Assembly (NCBI GenBank): GCA_021397835.1
Contig: JAJFZO010000579.1
Coordinates: 2,681,001-2,745,000 of the forward strand
DNA: 64,000 nt
Reading direction: 5' to 3'
Origin: Moringa oleifera
Lineage: Eukaryota; Streptophyta; Magnoliopsida; Brassicales; Moringaceae
A model generated the notes under the pieces. It was not told the DNA's origin, ran no database searches, and was given only the letters and a program-made list of their open reading frames with translations. Positions 11,073-22,584 of this stretch are shown one piece after another; position 1 is the first letter of the stretch, and each line of letters begins with the position of its first letter. A program made the position numbers and the translations under genes.

Positions 11073-14000
11073 TTTGCTAGTAGTTTAATTCCATTGTCAC
11101 TGTTGAGACAGCCAACAGAGTTTCTTGTTGAATTGTATATGCATGGGGAAGCCTGAATGGTACCCAAGTTAACAATTAAGTACCATGGAATCCTCCACAA
11201 AAATGAGAATCAGATCAAGAAGAAAGCCCTTACTGGTAATTCCTCTTCTGCATCAGTGGAAAACAAGAGGTCAACATTGTCCATATCCCAAATTTTGGTT
11301 TTAAAATCATCAGCAGCAGCTAAGAAATGTTCTTAGTTGTATCAAATTGCACAACCCCCACACTGTTTCTTGGGTCCCTTATAGCTCCACTTGACTTGTC
11401 CATACCTCCATCCCACTCTTCAGTGTACGACTGTCTTCCTTTTTTAGTGCCACAACAGAACAACCTATGACGTGCATAACGAGACAAAGGTGATAATAAT
11501 GTGAGGGATCAATTTATCACATTAAAAAGCAAAAGACCTAGAAAATAGTTGCTACACTAATAAATATCATATGATACCTTGTCCAATCAGCACTGTAACC
11601 CATTCTTGTAGAGGACTGAGCTAGAGCAATATACGCAAGCCTAGAATGCACTTTATCATATAATTAAACCTTTACGTTCCCATCAATAGCTGTTGAGTAG
11701 ATGAACTGATGAAGAAAAAAATGCAGCAATTCATGGAAGGTTCATGATGATCAAATATATTGTAAAACCTCAAGAATAATCATATAGCATAAAAACAGAG
11801 GAAGAAAGCTTCTCAATGTGAGGGAAAGTGAATATTTAATTTGATAGAGAAAAAGGAACATATTTCCTAGTCTAACTACTAATTCTTAGGCTAAGCATGT
11901 TCACTTTAAGCATGAAAATACCAAGCAAACATGGTAATCTTCTTCAGGCCCAAAAATATATCATGCAGGTCAGAAGAAACACTTCAATTATCTGAAAATA
12001 AGGTGAAGCAAAGCTGAACTATCGAGTTTATGTGCTACAAAAGACAGAATATATACCTTAATATTTAGCTTATTACATGCACAGATGGAATAAACAGTTG
12101 CCTTATGGCCTTCAAAATTGTACAGCTGATTGCCAGTGATAGCATCCCACACCTGCACATAAAAACTGTTACAGTTGCAGGTATAGAGTGATTATTCTGC
12201 CAAAGCAACAAGCTATCATAACAAACCTTAATGAGCTTGTCTTCTCCACAAGTAATGACACAAAAATTGCCTTTGGCATGAGAGAAAGCAAGATCACTGA
12301 CATTTCCAATATGAGCATCAATCTGAGCCATGGAAAACAAGTAGAAAGAGAAATCAGTCAGTAAGTAATATAAATCAAAGTAAATAAACATCATACTCCA
12401 AAAACTGAATAGACTGGCTTCGGTGCAATAAAAAAAAAACTCTAATGTGGAGGTCTCAGCTACCAGAGCTGATAAGTCTTTTGGTACTTGTGTCACAAAC
12501 TTCAAAAATGAATCCTTTTTTAGAAATGATTTGTTAAGGATGGTGGCACAAGATGGTAAAGCACTTTTGTGCAGCCGTGCCATTGTAACTGCTCATGGAA
12601 ACCCTCCAACATCCGCCACTCCTGCCCCTCACCAAAAATACAAATCATTATTCCTCCTTTTGCGAAAGTTACATGATTCTAACCCAACAACCAAGACACT
12701 CACCTCAACACAGACAGACATGCAACCACTGCCCAAAGAGATCACTATCATCACCAATACGCAACCAAATTTTTACCATAATTCCATACATTCCATCCAC
12801 AATGCATAACATCCCTAGAAACCCACTATACCCAACAACACCATTATAACTGTCAATTTCAATGCTAATGGTAGGATCTTTGCCTAAATTGTACTTCACG
12901 TGGGCACCTCTGTGGCAATAAAGAAGCACCAGAGCACAGTATTCCCAGTCTAATTAGGGTGGCAAATGCATGGTTCTCATACTAACAATTAATGTCATTC
13001 CTGACAACTCTTTATTTTTCAGATTTAATGACAGACATAAATGTCAATGGGCAACAAGGATGGCCTTTTCTTCTGAGGGTTATTATTGGACACTTAAGCA
13101 AGAACCTAGATTCATATTGCAATTAGCAAGGAAAAGATGAACTATGATAACAAGTTTATGCTTTGTAGAACAAGTTACAAGTATAACACAAACCTCTAGA
13201 TGATTCTGTAAATCATCACCATCATGATATGAATATACTTCCATGATATGCTTGGAATATGCCACACCTGAATCAAAAATTAAATATCATTAAAAAATGG
13301 GACAAACTTGAACTCATATGTGCAATCATCTTAACAAAATTAAAGTAAAACAAGAATGACACATATATCTACTAAAACATACTGAAAAAATTACCGGCAA
13401 CATTCCAAATAACACGGTTTACTGCTGCGGCATACTCATTAGCCAGGGAACCCTATTATGTCAGATAAAGACTAGGTGAGCCCATTCTTCGGTAATAAAG
13501 ATTATATAATATATAAACAGGACCAAAGAAAAAGGCACATGAACCTCTACCTGCAGAATTATTGAACATGCACTTAGGTCCCAAACCTTGAAGTGTTGAG
13601 AAACAATCCTCTCTGCCCCACGTACCTCCCAGATGGTGATATCACCAATATTTGTCCCCACTAAATTAGAGAAGAAGATACAAACTCAAACACATACAAT
13701 TTCGGCTCAAAACCTTCAAGAACTGCGTATTTGATAGAAAAGAAGAAAAAAAATACAAGGAACAAACAGATTTTAAAAGCAGAAGCAAACTAAGAAGCAG
13801 ATTTTGTTGCAATGGATGAAAATCCATGCTCGTAATGACAGACCTGACTTAAGTTCCTGTGGTCCGTCTTCTGTAAGTCATCAGAAGAGGATGTTGCATG
13901 AGTGTTGCTCTACCCCGGGTACGTGATTGCTAAGTGATCATCTGGCAGATCACTGAACTGCATGCAGAATTGCACAGATGTTCAATTTTTCAAAAGCCAA

Positions 14001-14376
14001 AATATTCGATAAGTTGAACTAGAGAAGGAATGGAAACATCGTGGACATGCTTCTTTGATGTTGAAAAGTTGAATTCATCTATTTAATAACAAGAAGTTTG
14101 AAATAGTATCTATAATACCTGATCTGATCCAAAAGGTCCTGATCTCTATATTCAGTATTTGCAGTTTGATTGTCCATTTCCAAGTTATTAGTTGGAAGAG
14201 GCCTTGCATGCTTTAGCATATGTGCTATTGAAAAAAATATTTCAAAAGATAATGATAAGATCGACTTGCACAAGGAAATATTTTCGCAAAAAGAAAATAA
14301 GAAAGAGAAAACTACAAACTCTGTTTGATCTGGATGTATTAGATGAAAGTAACCAAAAAAAGATAAAACCACTTAT

Positions 14377-14380
<4 letters not shown>

Positions 14381-14407
<27 letters not shown>
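14381..14407. repeat. (AT)n microsatellite
   Basis: About thirteen AT units in an intron of the TOPLESS relic. Confidence 0.85.
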
Positions 14408-14410
<3 letters not shown>

Positions 14411-15929
14411 AACATTGCCTAGATGTTGCTAAAGAGTGTAGAAGTAAAGAGGCGCTTTGCATCATAGCTGAGAAAAAGCAACAGAAGATTGACCGTAATT
14501 CTCTTTGAATGTACAACCGCACGTGAAGGCAATGCAAAGAAGAAAAAGATGAATAAAAGTGAATATAACAAGTGTTGAAAATCTAAAACAGAGAAGGCCA
14601 GGAATCTCTCTCACATATAATTAAAAATTTAGAATATATAATCAATCTGGTCACTCTACTTGTTTTTCCAAGAATGAATATCAAATTACCAAGAAGATAC
14701 ACCTAACTACAGGCATGACATAAATTTAAAAGAATAATATTTGCCTGCCTAATGCTGAAATTTTTATTAGGTGTGGCATTCATCAGGATAGACATATACA
14801 AGTGAAGGAGATGAGCTGTCAAAGACAGACAAGGGTCAAAATTAACATTTTTTCAAAAATCATGAAAGAAGTATCTGCCAAGAGAGCCTTCTAAGACATA
14901 TTTGATCATCATAATAGATAGGAGTGAATACTCACAGAAGATAGATCAATGAAATTTTTGCGCTTATCTTTCCATATTCCTTTCCCATTGAGAGAAAATG
15001 GCTTGCATGTTTTCCTATTTATATTGGGATAGTTTAACACTACCCACTGCCAGAGTATCAACTAGGGGGAAGATTGCTTTTTGCTTGTTTTAAATGCTCT
15101 ATTCTCTACTAAGTTATAATGAAAAAAAATTAGGGGGATAAATGAGTCAAGCAAGACACCATTGCTTAGGCTTGGCTCAGAAAATACTTTTCTTTTTTCT
15201 GTTGAAAGTAGGTCAGCACAGATTTGACTAGAAATATGTGACCCATGCATCCAGCAACCAGCAAGCTTATATGATGCGCCATGGGCCAAGCTTCTTCTTG
15301 AGTTCCAATTATTGCAAACTCCATGGAACTCTAAACACCAGAGCCCACAATAAGCTCAAATATGGAGAATGCGCTAAGGAATACTATTATGGCACGAAAA
15401 AGGGGAGACTTGTAGAGGCGACAAGCCTTCTCCTGTCTCCAATTCACAAGTAATTTGATTTGTATATCACTTGAGAGTGGGATAAGGGAAAGGCTCATTC
15501 CCTAAAAAAAAACCTGCTTTAGTTTATTTTACACATTATAATGATATATGCTGGACCCACATAATTCATTTTAAAAAGTAACAGTTAATGCTAAAACTAA
15601 TTGATTAACTTATTTGTAAATTTAGATTTGGTCTATATAACACTCATTAGAATCCTGTTTACAAGCTTAAACAAGCTGAACTTGATGCGGTTTCAAAGAA
15701 GAGTATTTTAACAATGATAAACAAACACAAACATTGCTTTTATTGACCAAAACCCAAGCAATTCATAAAAAAGTAGATACAAGTACATGCCAACCAAAGA
15801 TGCCACTAGTGACCTTTCATACATGTGTCCCACATGTCACGAATATATTAGATATCAAAGTAGGGGGGTGCAGGATTGGAAAGTGAGTAATGTAGGTTGT
15901 TTCTTTTGAAAAATCTGCACCTTCAAACT

Positions 15930-16431
15930 GGATGGGATTGATGGGAACACAGTATTTTAGAGAGGAAGTGGTACTGTCAACCACATCCTATTATAGTGTA
16001 AATGGACAAGGCGGATATGGGAAAGTATCATGACATTGTTGGGTTACAGTTGGGTGGTAGTTGGCTCACTGGCGTGTGAGGTATGTGCTTGGGGAGGGCT
16101 GCGGCTGGCAAAAAAAGAAAGATGAAAGTGGCTGCTAAGATCCCACTGTTAGTATTTTAGTTATAGTGGAATGAAAGACATAAGAAAGCTTTTGAGGAGA
16201 GGGAAGCTCCTCTTTTTGTGATTAGAGACGGATGGGTTAAAATATTGAAAGTATGGATAATGAGGGTAGATTTTGTAAATGATGAAAAATTTGTGGATTT
16301 CATTGAACTTCTTATCCCCAGGTAAATATAAACTAAACGTGTTTGTATAAACTATATATATGGGAGGTACTCCCTTGGTGGCATTAATAACTATAAATAT
16401 AAATTAAAAATGTCTGTATAAAAAAAAAAGA
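15930..16431 (+). mobile_element. 3' tail of a LINE non-LTR retrotransposon, decayed
   Basis: Plus-strand frames with stops resemble the zinc-binding zf-RVT tail of plant LINE reverse transcriptases: VNHILL, stop, CKWTRRIWESIMTLLGYSW from about 15970, followed by GSLACEVCAWGGLRLAKKE, and in a shifted frame WNERHKKAFEEREAP around 16165. The block ends in a poly-A run at about 16421-16430, as expected for a 5'-truncated LINE. It lies antisense in a long intron of the TOPLESS relic. The 5' limit and target-site duplication were not found. Confidence 0.75.
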
Positions 16432-18527
16432 GATACCGAGTGGTATTCAATCTGTTATTGGTTTTCTTTTCTTATTTGATTTTTTTTTTTTTGGTGATCT
16501 TGACATTGCTCCTTAAAAGTTCTTTTCTATTTTTTATTTTTATTTGGAGGAGGCTCATGAGATCAAGGGAATATCCCTCAAGTGATGGTACTTATATATA
16601 ATTTCCTTAATTGATCCTCTTCAGTTTCTAGCCTTCTAATCTTTCTTAATATACCAATGCGGTACCACAAAAAATCAACCATACAAGTTCTACCCAAATT
16701 GGTCCTATAGTAGAAAAACAATAATAACAAAACTCCAGCAGGGGATCCAGAACTAATTTCCAGGAAGACAGTCATTACCTTCATCACCAGGAGAACTTAG
16801 ACCTTCAGAAACAGCTTGGTGATGTACAAAAGGTGGTGCTAGCGTTAGCTGTAAACGGTGAACAATATGTCAACAAAATAATCAGAGAAGCATATTTCCC
16901 ACAAAAGAAAAAAATACAAAAGAGTTTCTCCCAACAAACAATAATTTTTTCGTCTCGACTTACATCATGAGCACCTACTGGGAGGGAAATACTTTAGGAA
17001 CAGAGGGATTAGTTGCAGGGGAAGGAGCACTAGCACTACTTGATGGCTCACAAGGGTGGTCCACAATCAAGGTTTTCATATCAGGATTAGCCCTTTGATT
17101 CTTGCAAAGGAGGTCCTGTTGGCTTAAACTAAAAATCAATATATGCAACAGGACAAACAATCTCTGATAATGATGATTCACCATTAAAATTAACTGATTT
17201 GAACCACAGCAAACAGAAATAACTCGTCACCTCTCATTGATTAAGGTCTTCAGCTTTGAGTTCTCTAAGCTGGGAAAACGAAGCTTATCGCGGAAAAGAG
17301 GATTTAACTCAATCATTTTTTTTCAAGCTCAACAGGAGTAGCAGCCCTGGCAGACTTAATATCTCCATATCCTTCATTCTCCCTGAAATTTTATAAATGA
17401 AATTTTTTTCCAAGAAATTACATAAAAGAAAATTATTTTCACAAAAATTCAAATAAAAGTACATCCAGACAGATACTGACCTGCATTTATTCACAAATTA
17501 ACACATAACAACAAATGTTCATTTTGTGGTCCTCCTTGTACATGGTTTGTGATAAATCTAGACTTGCATCACCATAAGAGTCTATCCCACTTCTTACAAA
17601 TGTAATCATGGCAAGGGAAAACAGGACCATTTGTGTTTTGAATGCACACAAGTAATAATATCGCAGTCAGAACTGAGTTTTAATTCTCTATGTGAAGCTT
17701 CTACATCCAGATACCTAATATCCAGAACTTATGCTTGATTGTCAATAAGCAACTACCAGTTCAGCCAATATACCTTTTGGTATTTCTAACTAATTACCAT
17801 TTCACTCCAAAATCATAACTGTGAAGCTCTAGTAAGCGAAAACAGCCTTTGCCCATTTGTGCTTCACAGCATTGTGAGGATAGTTGTGATCATCAAGAAA
17901 TGTGAAGCGAAATAAAATAATTTTCTAGGAAGTGTTTGATTTAGAAGGACACTGAATATTAAAATCTTAGTAACATACTCTTGAATGAATAACCAAGAAG
18001 AAGAAGAACAATCTGCATGAATGGCCCATGCCAGAGGACAAGAGAAACAAGTAAAATATATATTAAACAGTTAACATCCATTGTTGATTAATAGACTACA
18101 TAGCGTACAAATTTTTGAGCAATGTGATTATGAACAACAATATTACAGTTTCCCTAGAAAGCTCTTTATTGAATCTTGAGAACGCTTTCAAATCTTTCAC
18201 GAGAACCTCGGGAGATTTGTCACCATCATTACTGCAAAAGCAAACAAAAAATAAATGAAAATAAAAATCTGAAATATGTTAAAGCCATTATCCTACTTTA
18301 TACTTAAAATACACACTTGAATTAGTCTACTTCTTGAACAGCAATGAGCTTACTTGTCAAGTGCTTCAATGTAGTTTTGCCTCTGAATCAGGAAGAAAAT
18401 CATCCCTGAGTATTTATTGTCATCAACCCTTGTGAACCAAGATATGTATTTCTCAATCTTATCCCAATCACCATTTGCGAAACAATCTTTGAAGAACCTC
18501 ATCGAAGAAAATACCTGACTCTTTCTC

Positions 18528-18571
18528 CAATCTTGAAGCATGATCATTTATTTGATCATGCTTCAAGATTG
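18528..18571. repeat. Perfect 19-bp inverted repeat with 6-bp loop
   Basis: Left arm 18528-18546 (caatcttgaagcatgatca) and right arm 18553-18571 (tgatcatgcttcaagattg) are exact reverse complements around the loop tttatt. It sits at the upstream edge of the CTLH-encoding exon relic. It could form a strong hairpin or be a small inverted duplication made during repair. Confidence 0.95.
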
Positions 18572-19674
18572 AAGACAAAAATAATTCACAAATTGGATAC
18601 TAGCTACAAGCTACTTTTTAAGTGAAGAGAATATTTTGAGGAAAAAAATTAAAACAAAAACTTACATTCAAGACATTCAATTAATCATTATTTGATCCCC
18701 ATTGACAAAACTGGTTTTCCACAGACGAAAATTCAGAAAAGAGAACAAAACTGGTCATCCATATATTGTCTCTCTACCTCTTTAAAGAAAAAACATGAAT
18801 AGTAATGTTCCACATCTAAAGAAGATAATGAAAAGATTTATGGTGAAGTCACTTCACATCATTCTTAAAAAATAAGCATAAAATTCAAAATTCCGTTGAC
18901 TTCATCCAGTCCTTTCTGTTCATTTTCCTCAAAATTTCTCGGCAAGCAAAGAAAAACAAGCCACAACCAGAAATCCGAGAAAGAAAGAGAAGAAAGATAG
19001 CGTGAATTACAAATGTAATGAAATGAGAACACCGTCCGCGTGTACTGTCTCTTTATAATTCTCTTCTCTCAAGAACTGAAGTATGAGAAAAAAAAGGTCT
19101 TCCCTCGAATACATTCTTATCGTCCCACAGGTCGGCGAATCTGAAAAACTTCAGTCACATCACAAAGTCACCAAGTTAGGGCTCGAATTCACAAAATCAT
19201 CATCTCTCACACCCCGAATTGAAGCCAAACGCAAACACAGACATTAATACATGACAACAGACTCAGCCATTCATATAGGCACAGGATTTTACACACGTAG
19301 ATACGTACACATGCGTTACGCGCAGGCATCACTTTGCTGCATTAACTGGCCAAGAGAGGGGCAGCGCAGAGAAACAGCAGAGCGAGACACTGAGAATCCG
19401 AAGTGAGACGCTTGGCTATTTATAGGTTATCTCTCCTTGCGTTAGGCGCGTGGTTTGCATGTAGATCAACGTACAGTGATAAGGTGCTGTTGCCGAGAAG
19501 CCAGTTATAACCCAATCGGCTTATACAATGAGAAGCTCAGACCAAAGGCACATTACTGATAAGTCAACTGCGTTACATCTAGAAATAAGTACTGATTATC
19601 AAATCGGCTGAGTACGCGGAGGAGAAGTAAAGTATCAGAGATAGTTTACAGGAAAATAATAAAGGGTATGCCAC
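18572..19674. other. 5' flank of the TOPLESS relic
   Basis: About 1.1 kb of ordinary composition between the last recognisable exon relic and the AT-rich repeats. It probably holds the former leader and 5' UTR intron. A LisH-encoding first exon was looked for on the minus strand and not recognised, so it is lost or too diverged. Confidence 0.4.
19417..19424 (-). promoter_or_regulatory. TATA box upstream of the TOPLESS relic
   Basis: TATAAATA on the minus strand, followed downstream by a mixed-composition, pyrimidine-containing leader. It is well placed for a long 5' UTR of the minus-strand TOPLESS-related gene, which has no other candidate promoter. Activity is inferred only from the motif. 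Confidence 0.5.
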
Positions 19675-20350
19675 CATTATTATAAATTTTAATATTTATT
19701 TATATTATTTAATAAAATTTTAATTTATTAATTTAAGTTGAATTAAATTTTTATTCAAAGAATTATTAAACATTAAAATATTTTTGTTATTGAAATATTT
19801 TTAAAATAATTTAAATAAATAATTTATTTTATTTTAGATTTATTTGTCAAATTTAAATAATTTTTTATGTAAAATTTATCTTTTATAATTTTTTAAAAAA
19901 TTTAATAGTATAAATTTAAAAATATATATTTACAGTACTAAAAAAATTTTAAAATTTTTTGTAACGATGACCTGAATATTTTTTATATCTATGAATTTTA
20001 AGTTAAAATTTGATAGTATAAATTTGATAATATAAATTTAAAAAATATATATATTCAATACTTAAAATTTTTTTGAATTTTTTGTGATGATATTTTAAAT
20101 ATTTTTTTATATCTGTGAAAAATTTGAAATCAAAATTTGTTGTTTAAAATTTTTGATTTGAATATCTTTAATTTTTAATTTGATAATATTCAATTTAATT
20201 CAAATTAAGAGATCTTAGTCAATTTTTTACTTTTAGAATATGAAGATTTAATTAATAATATAAAAATATAAAAATTTTATGAAATATTTATTTTAATATT
20301 TTTATACAAAAATAATTAATTATTTTTATAACTAAATTATCATATATCAT
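19675..20350. repeat. Copies of the AT-rich dispersed repeat
   Basis: 19775-19830 matches the ttattgaaatatttttaaaa block and 19850-19983 matches the downstream block of the unit at 2281-2615, in the same order. A second partial copy of the downstream block follows at 20030-20110. No coding content. Confidence 0.65.
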
Positions 20351-21061
20351 TTTTTAATTCAAAAAATTCTGAGGCCAATAGGTGATTATTGAAAGACAAT
20401 AGTTAAAGAAAAAGAAAAGGGATAATGAAAGTGCTCCTAGACACTTGAGGACTTATAACCAAAAAAATGAAGAACCATACATATCTCTATAAACGTGATT
20501 AAGTTCATCATTGTGTAATTGCATACCATAAAAAGGGATTGTCCAATTAATGAATAAAAGAGATTAATTAATCTTAAAAGGATCAAATTAAAAATTGATT
20601 AAGTTTTCTAAATTTCAATTATAATTTGATTAATCTTCCAATTAATGGGTGGGATTAATACTTAAGACCAAAACAAGATTATGGTGAGAGTATTTTATAG
20701 TAAATTAAACAGCATATGTTGCATATGGGCAAATATGACTCCATCAATCAGCCAAATTGTTTAATCGTGTGATGTGATGGTGGCATATGCAGCCAAACAG
20801 GGAAGACGACATTTATCTTCCAACCTTTTAAGGCATCGAAACGGGCGAGATTCCCAAACCGGGTTCGGATTCCAGACAATGACTCTAAACCGGGTTCGCG
20901 TCCCAAACCAAAGATGGGCAACATTCCCGTGAAACCCATTAATGCGCAAATTCCATGGGATTCATTTCCATTTCCTCCAATTTCCCGTGAACCCATTATG
21001 AGCTCAAGCTTCATTCTGCCTACCAACCCGACCGGTCTCATTAACTTCCCTTCGTAGCCGT
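20351..21061. other. TMM upstream region
   Basis: AT-rich to about 20760, then more GC-rich toward TMM, as usual for a plant promoter. Open frames on the minus strand at 20748-21041 have no family features. Confidence 0.4.
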
Positions 21062-21069
21062 TATATAAA
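21062..21069 (+). promoter_or_regulatory. TATA box of TMM
   Basis: TATATAAA lies 49 bp before the TMM start codon, which implies a leader of roughly 20-25 nt. The motif is canonical for plants. Confidence 0.75.
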
Positions 21070-21117
21070 CCCCCCCTCGCACTATCCGCACACTACACAG
21101 CGGCACCCATCTCTGAA

Positions 21118-22584
21118 ATGGCATCCGATTGGCTTCTCCGGGTATTAATCGTTTTCATGTTTTATCTCCGACTTGCGAGGCCTTTCACGGTCATCATGTC
21201 GGATTCGGGCTCTCCTTCGGCTCTTGTTGACGGGCCGCAAACTGGGTTCTCGATGAATAACAACGGCGCCCGGACTGACGCTCGCGAGCAAGAAGCAGTC
21301 TACGATATAATGAAGGCCACGGGGAACGATTGGGCCACCGAAATTCCCGACGTTTGCCGTGGCCGGTGGCACGGCATCGAGTGCATGCCTGACAAAGATA
21401 ACGTGTATCACGTTGTTTCATTATCATTCGGGGCACTTTCCGATGACACGGCGTTCCCGACATGCGACCCGACCCGGTCGTATATTTCCGAGTCCATCAC
21501 GAAGCTTCCTTACCTTAGGACCTTGTTTTTTTACCGTTGTCTGAGTTACAATCCGCAGCCTATCCCGTCGTTTTTGGGGCGACTGGGGTCCACTTTGCAA
21601 ACCTTGGTTCTTAGGGAAAACGGGCACGTGGGTCCCATCCCAAATGAACTGGGCAACATTACTCGATTAAGGGTTCTTGATCTGCACAGAAACAATCTCA
21701 ACGGCTCAATTCCGGTGGCATTAGGTCGGATCACCGGTCTAAGGTCGTTGGATTTGAGCGGGAACAAATTGACCGGTTCAATTCCCGAATTGGGGTTACC
21801 AGTTTTGAGTGTTCTGGACTTGAGCCAAAATCTCCTAACGGGTTCAATTCCATCTACCATCGGAACCTTCTATTCTCTGATTAAACTCGATTTTAGCCGT
21901 AATCGTCTCACTGGTCCGATCCCTGATTCAATCGACGGCCTCGAAGACCTTATTCTTATGGATTTAAGCTATAATCGCCTCACTGGACCACTCCCATTCT
22001 CCCTCAAAAACCTAACTTCTCTCCAATCTTTGATTCTCAAAGGAAATGCAATCGGGTCAGCGACAATTCCGGCTGACGGGTTCGACGGGATGAAGAGCTT
22101 AATGATCCTAATTTTATCGTACACGAACCTACATGGTCCGATCCCCGAGTCCCTCTCCCGGTTGCCAAATCTCCGTGTTCTTCATCTTGACGGGAACCGC
22201 ATGAACGGTTCGATTCCTCAAAGCTTCAAGGACTTGAAGCATCTCAGTGAATTACGACTGAACGATAACCAATTAACCGGACCGGTTCCGTTTGGGAGAG
22301 AAATGGTATGGAGGATGAGAAGGAAGCTCCGGCTTCATAACAATTCCGGGTTATGTTACAACGCGAACAGTGACCTAGAAGACGCTCTGGATTCATCAAT
22401 CGATTCCAGCATCGGCTTATGCGACAATTCGCAGAGACCCGGTTTGCCGAGGACAGTGCAACATCTCTCTACGACAACGTCAAGAACAGTAAGTGTATCA
22501 AGTGGGGTAGTTCATAAAGCTTCGAAGCTTGTCTGTTTGTTCCAAGCAACAAAGGTTCTTGTGTTCATTTCACTTTTACTGTAA
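21118..22584 (+). CDS. TMM: TOO MANY MOUTHS, LRR receptor-like protein, single exon
   Basis: TMM is a plasma-membrane LRR receptor-like protein without a kinase. It pairs with ERECTA-family kinases and shapes their response to EPF peptides in stomatal patterning. This 488-aa intronless frame (Arabidopsis: 496) starts with a signal peptide (residues 1 to about 22) ending before FTVIMSDS. The TMM-specific N-cap follows, including NDWATEIPDVCRGRWHGIEC, and VSLSFGALSDDTAFPTCDP with its paired cysteines. About ten plant-type LRRs run from about residue 135 to 395 (LGSTLQTLVLRENG, NGSIPVALG and similar). The C-cap ELRLNDNQLTGPVPF, VWRMRRKLRLHNNSGLC and TVQHLS then lead to a hydrophobic C-terminal segment (about 470-488) for membrane attachment. 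All key family blocks are intact. In Arabidopsis TMM is next to PRP8; here it is separated from PRP8 by a transposon-rich stretch and a PTI1-like kinase. Confidence 0.97.
   Translation: MASDWLLRVLIVFMFYLRLARPFTVIMSDSGSPSALVDGPQTGFSMNNNGARTDAREQEAVYDIMKATGNDWATEIPDVCRGRWHGIECMPDKDNVYHVVSLSFGALSDDTAFPTCDPTRSYISESITKLPYLRTLFFYRCLSYNPQPIPSFLGRLGSTLQTLVLRENGHVGPIPNELGNITRLRVLDLHRNNLNGSIPVALGRITGLRSLDLSGNKLTGSIPELGLPVLSVLDLSQNLLTGSIPSTIGTFYSLIKLDFSRNRLTGPIPDSIDGLEDLILMDLSYNRLTGPLPFSLKNLTSLQSLILKGNAIGSATIPADGFDGMKSLMILILSYTNLHGPIPESLSRLPNLRVLHLDGNRMNGSIPQSFKDLKHLSELRLNDNQLTGPVPFGREMVWRMRRKLRLHNNSGLCYNANSDLEDALDSSIDSSIGLCDNSQRPGLPRTVQHLSTTTSRTVSVSSGVVHKASKLVCLFQATKVLVFISLLL

Larger units (their letters stand above)
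7588..18565 (-). pseudogene. TOPLESS-related co-repressor (TPL/TPR) pseudogene, introns retained
   Basis: TPL/TPR proteins are nuclear co-repressors with LisH-CTLH and two WD40 propellers. About 22 exon relics occur in the family's order on the minus strand: CTLH (18355-18565; VDDNKYSGMIFF), VLVKDLKAFSRFN (18180-18235), NPLFRDKLRFPSLEN (17230-17390), CKNQRANPDMKTLIVDH (about 17000-17140), LKHARPLPTNN (14140-14215), FKVWDLSACSIILQ (13551-13662), VAYSKHIMEVYSYHDGDD (13190-13262), CVITCGEDKLIK (12235-12320), VWDAITGNQLYNFEGH (12062-12155), CFALSKIDSYLTSASGGKIS (9690-9870), NNIIAIGMEDSSIEIY (9420-9530), VTGLAFSNALNILVSSGADA (9255-9350), VVIAAHPS (7588-7890). In-frame stops replace family residues at 13910-13912, 11664-11666 and 10655-10657. 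Frame breaks lie near 18503, 17322, 16992, 13845, 11330 and 8420, and a 25-bp duplication disrupts 11024-11072. No LisH first exon was found. A TATA box remains upstream at 19417. Gene-order memory suggests the TPR4 lineage. Isolated assembly errors are unlikely, because all neighbouring genes are intact. Confidence 0.88.

Noticed and set aside
12065..12583. 172-codon minus-strand frame in the TOPLESS relic region
   Set aside because: It only joins one exon relic (CVITCGEDKLIK) to intron sequence on both sides. Its other part has no recognised similarity.
7588..18565. Explaining the TOPLESS lesions as assembly or base-calling errors
   Set aside because: The PRP8, TMM, PDCT and kinase frames in the same window are flawless over more than 13 kb of coding sequence, and some lesions are substitutions to stops and a 25-bp duplication rather than homopolymer slips. 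The break near 17322, in an A-run, could be such an error.
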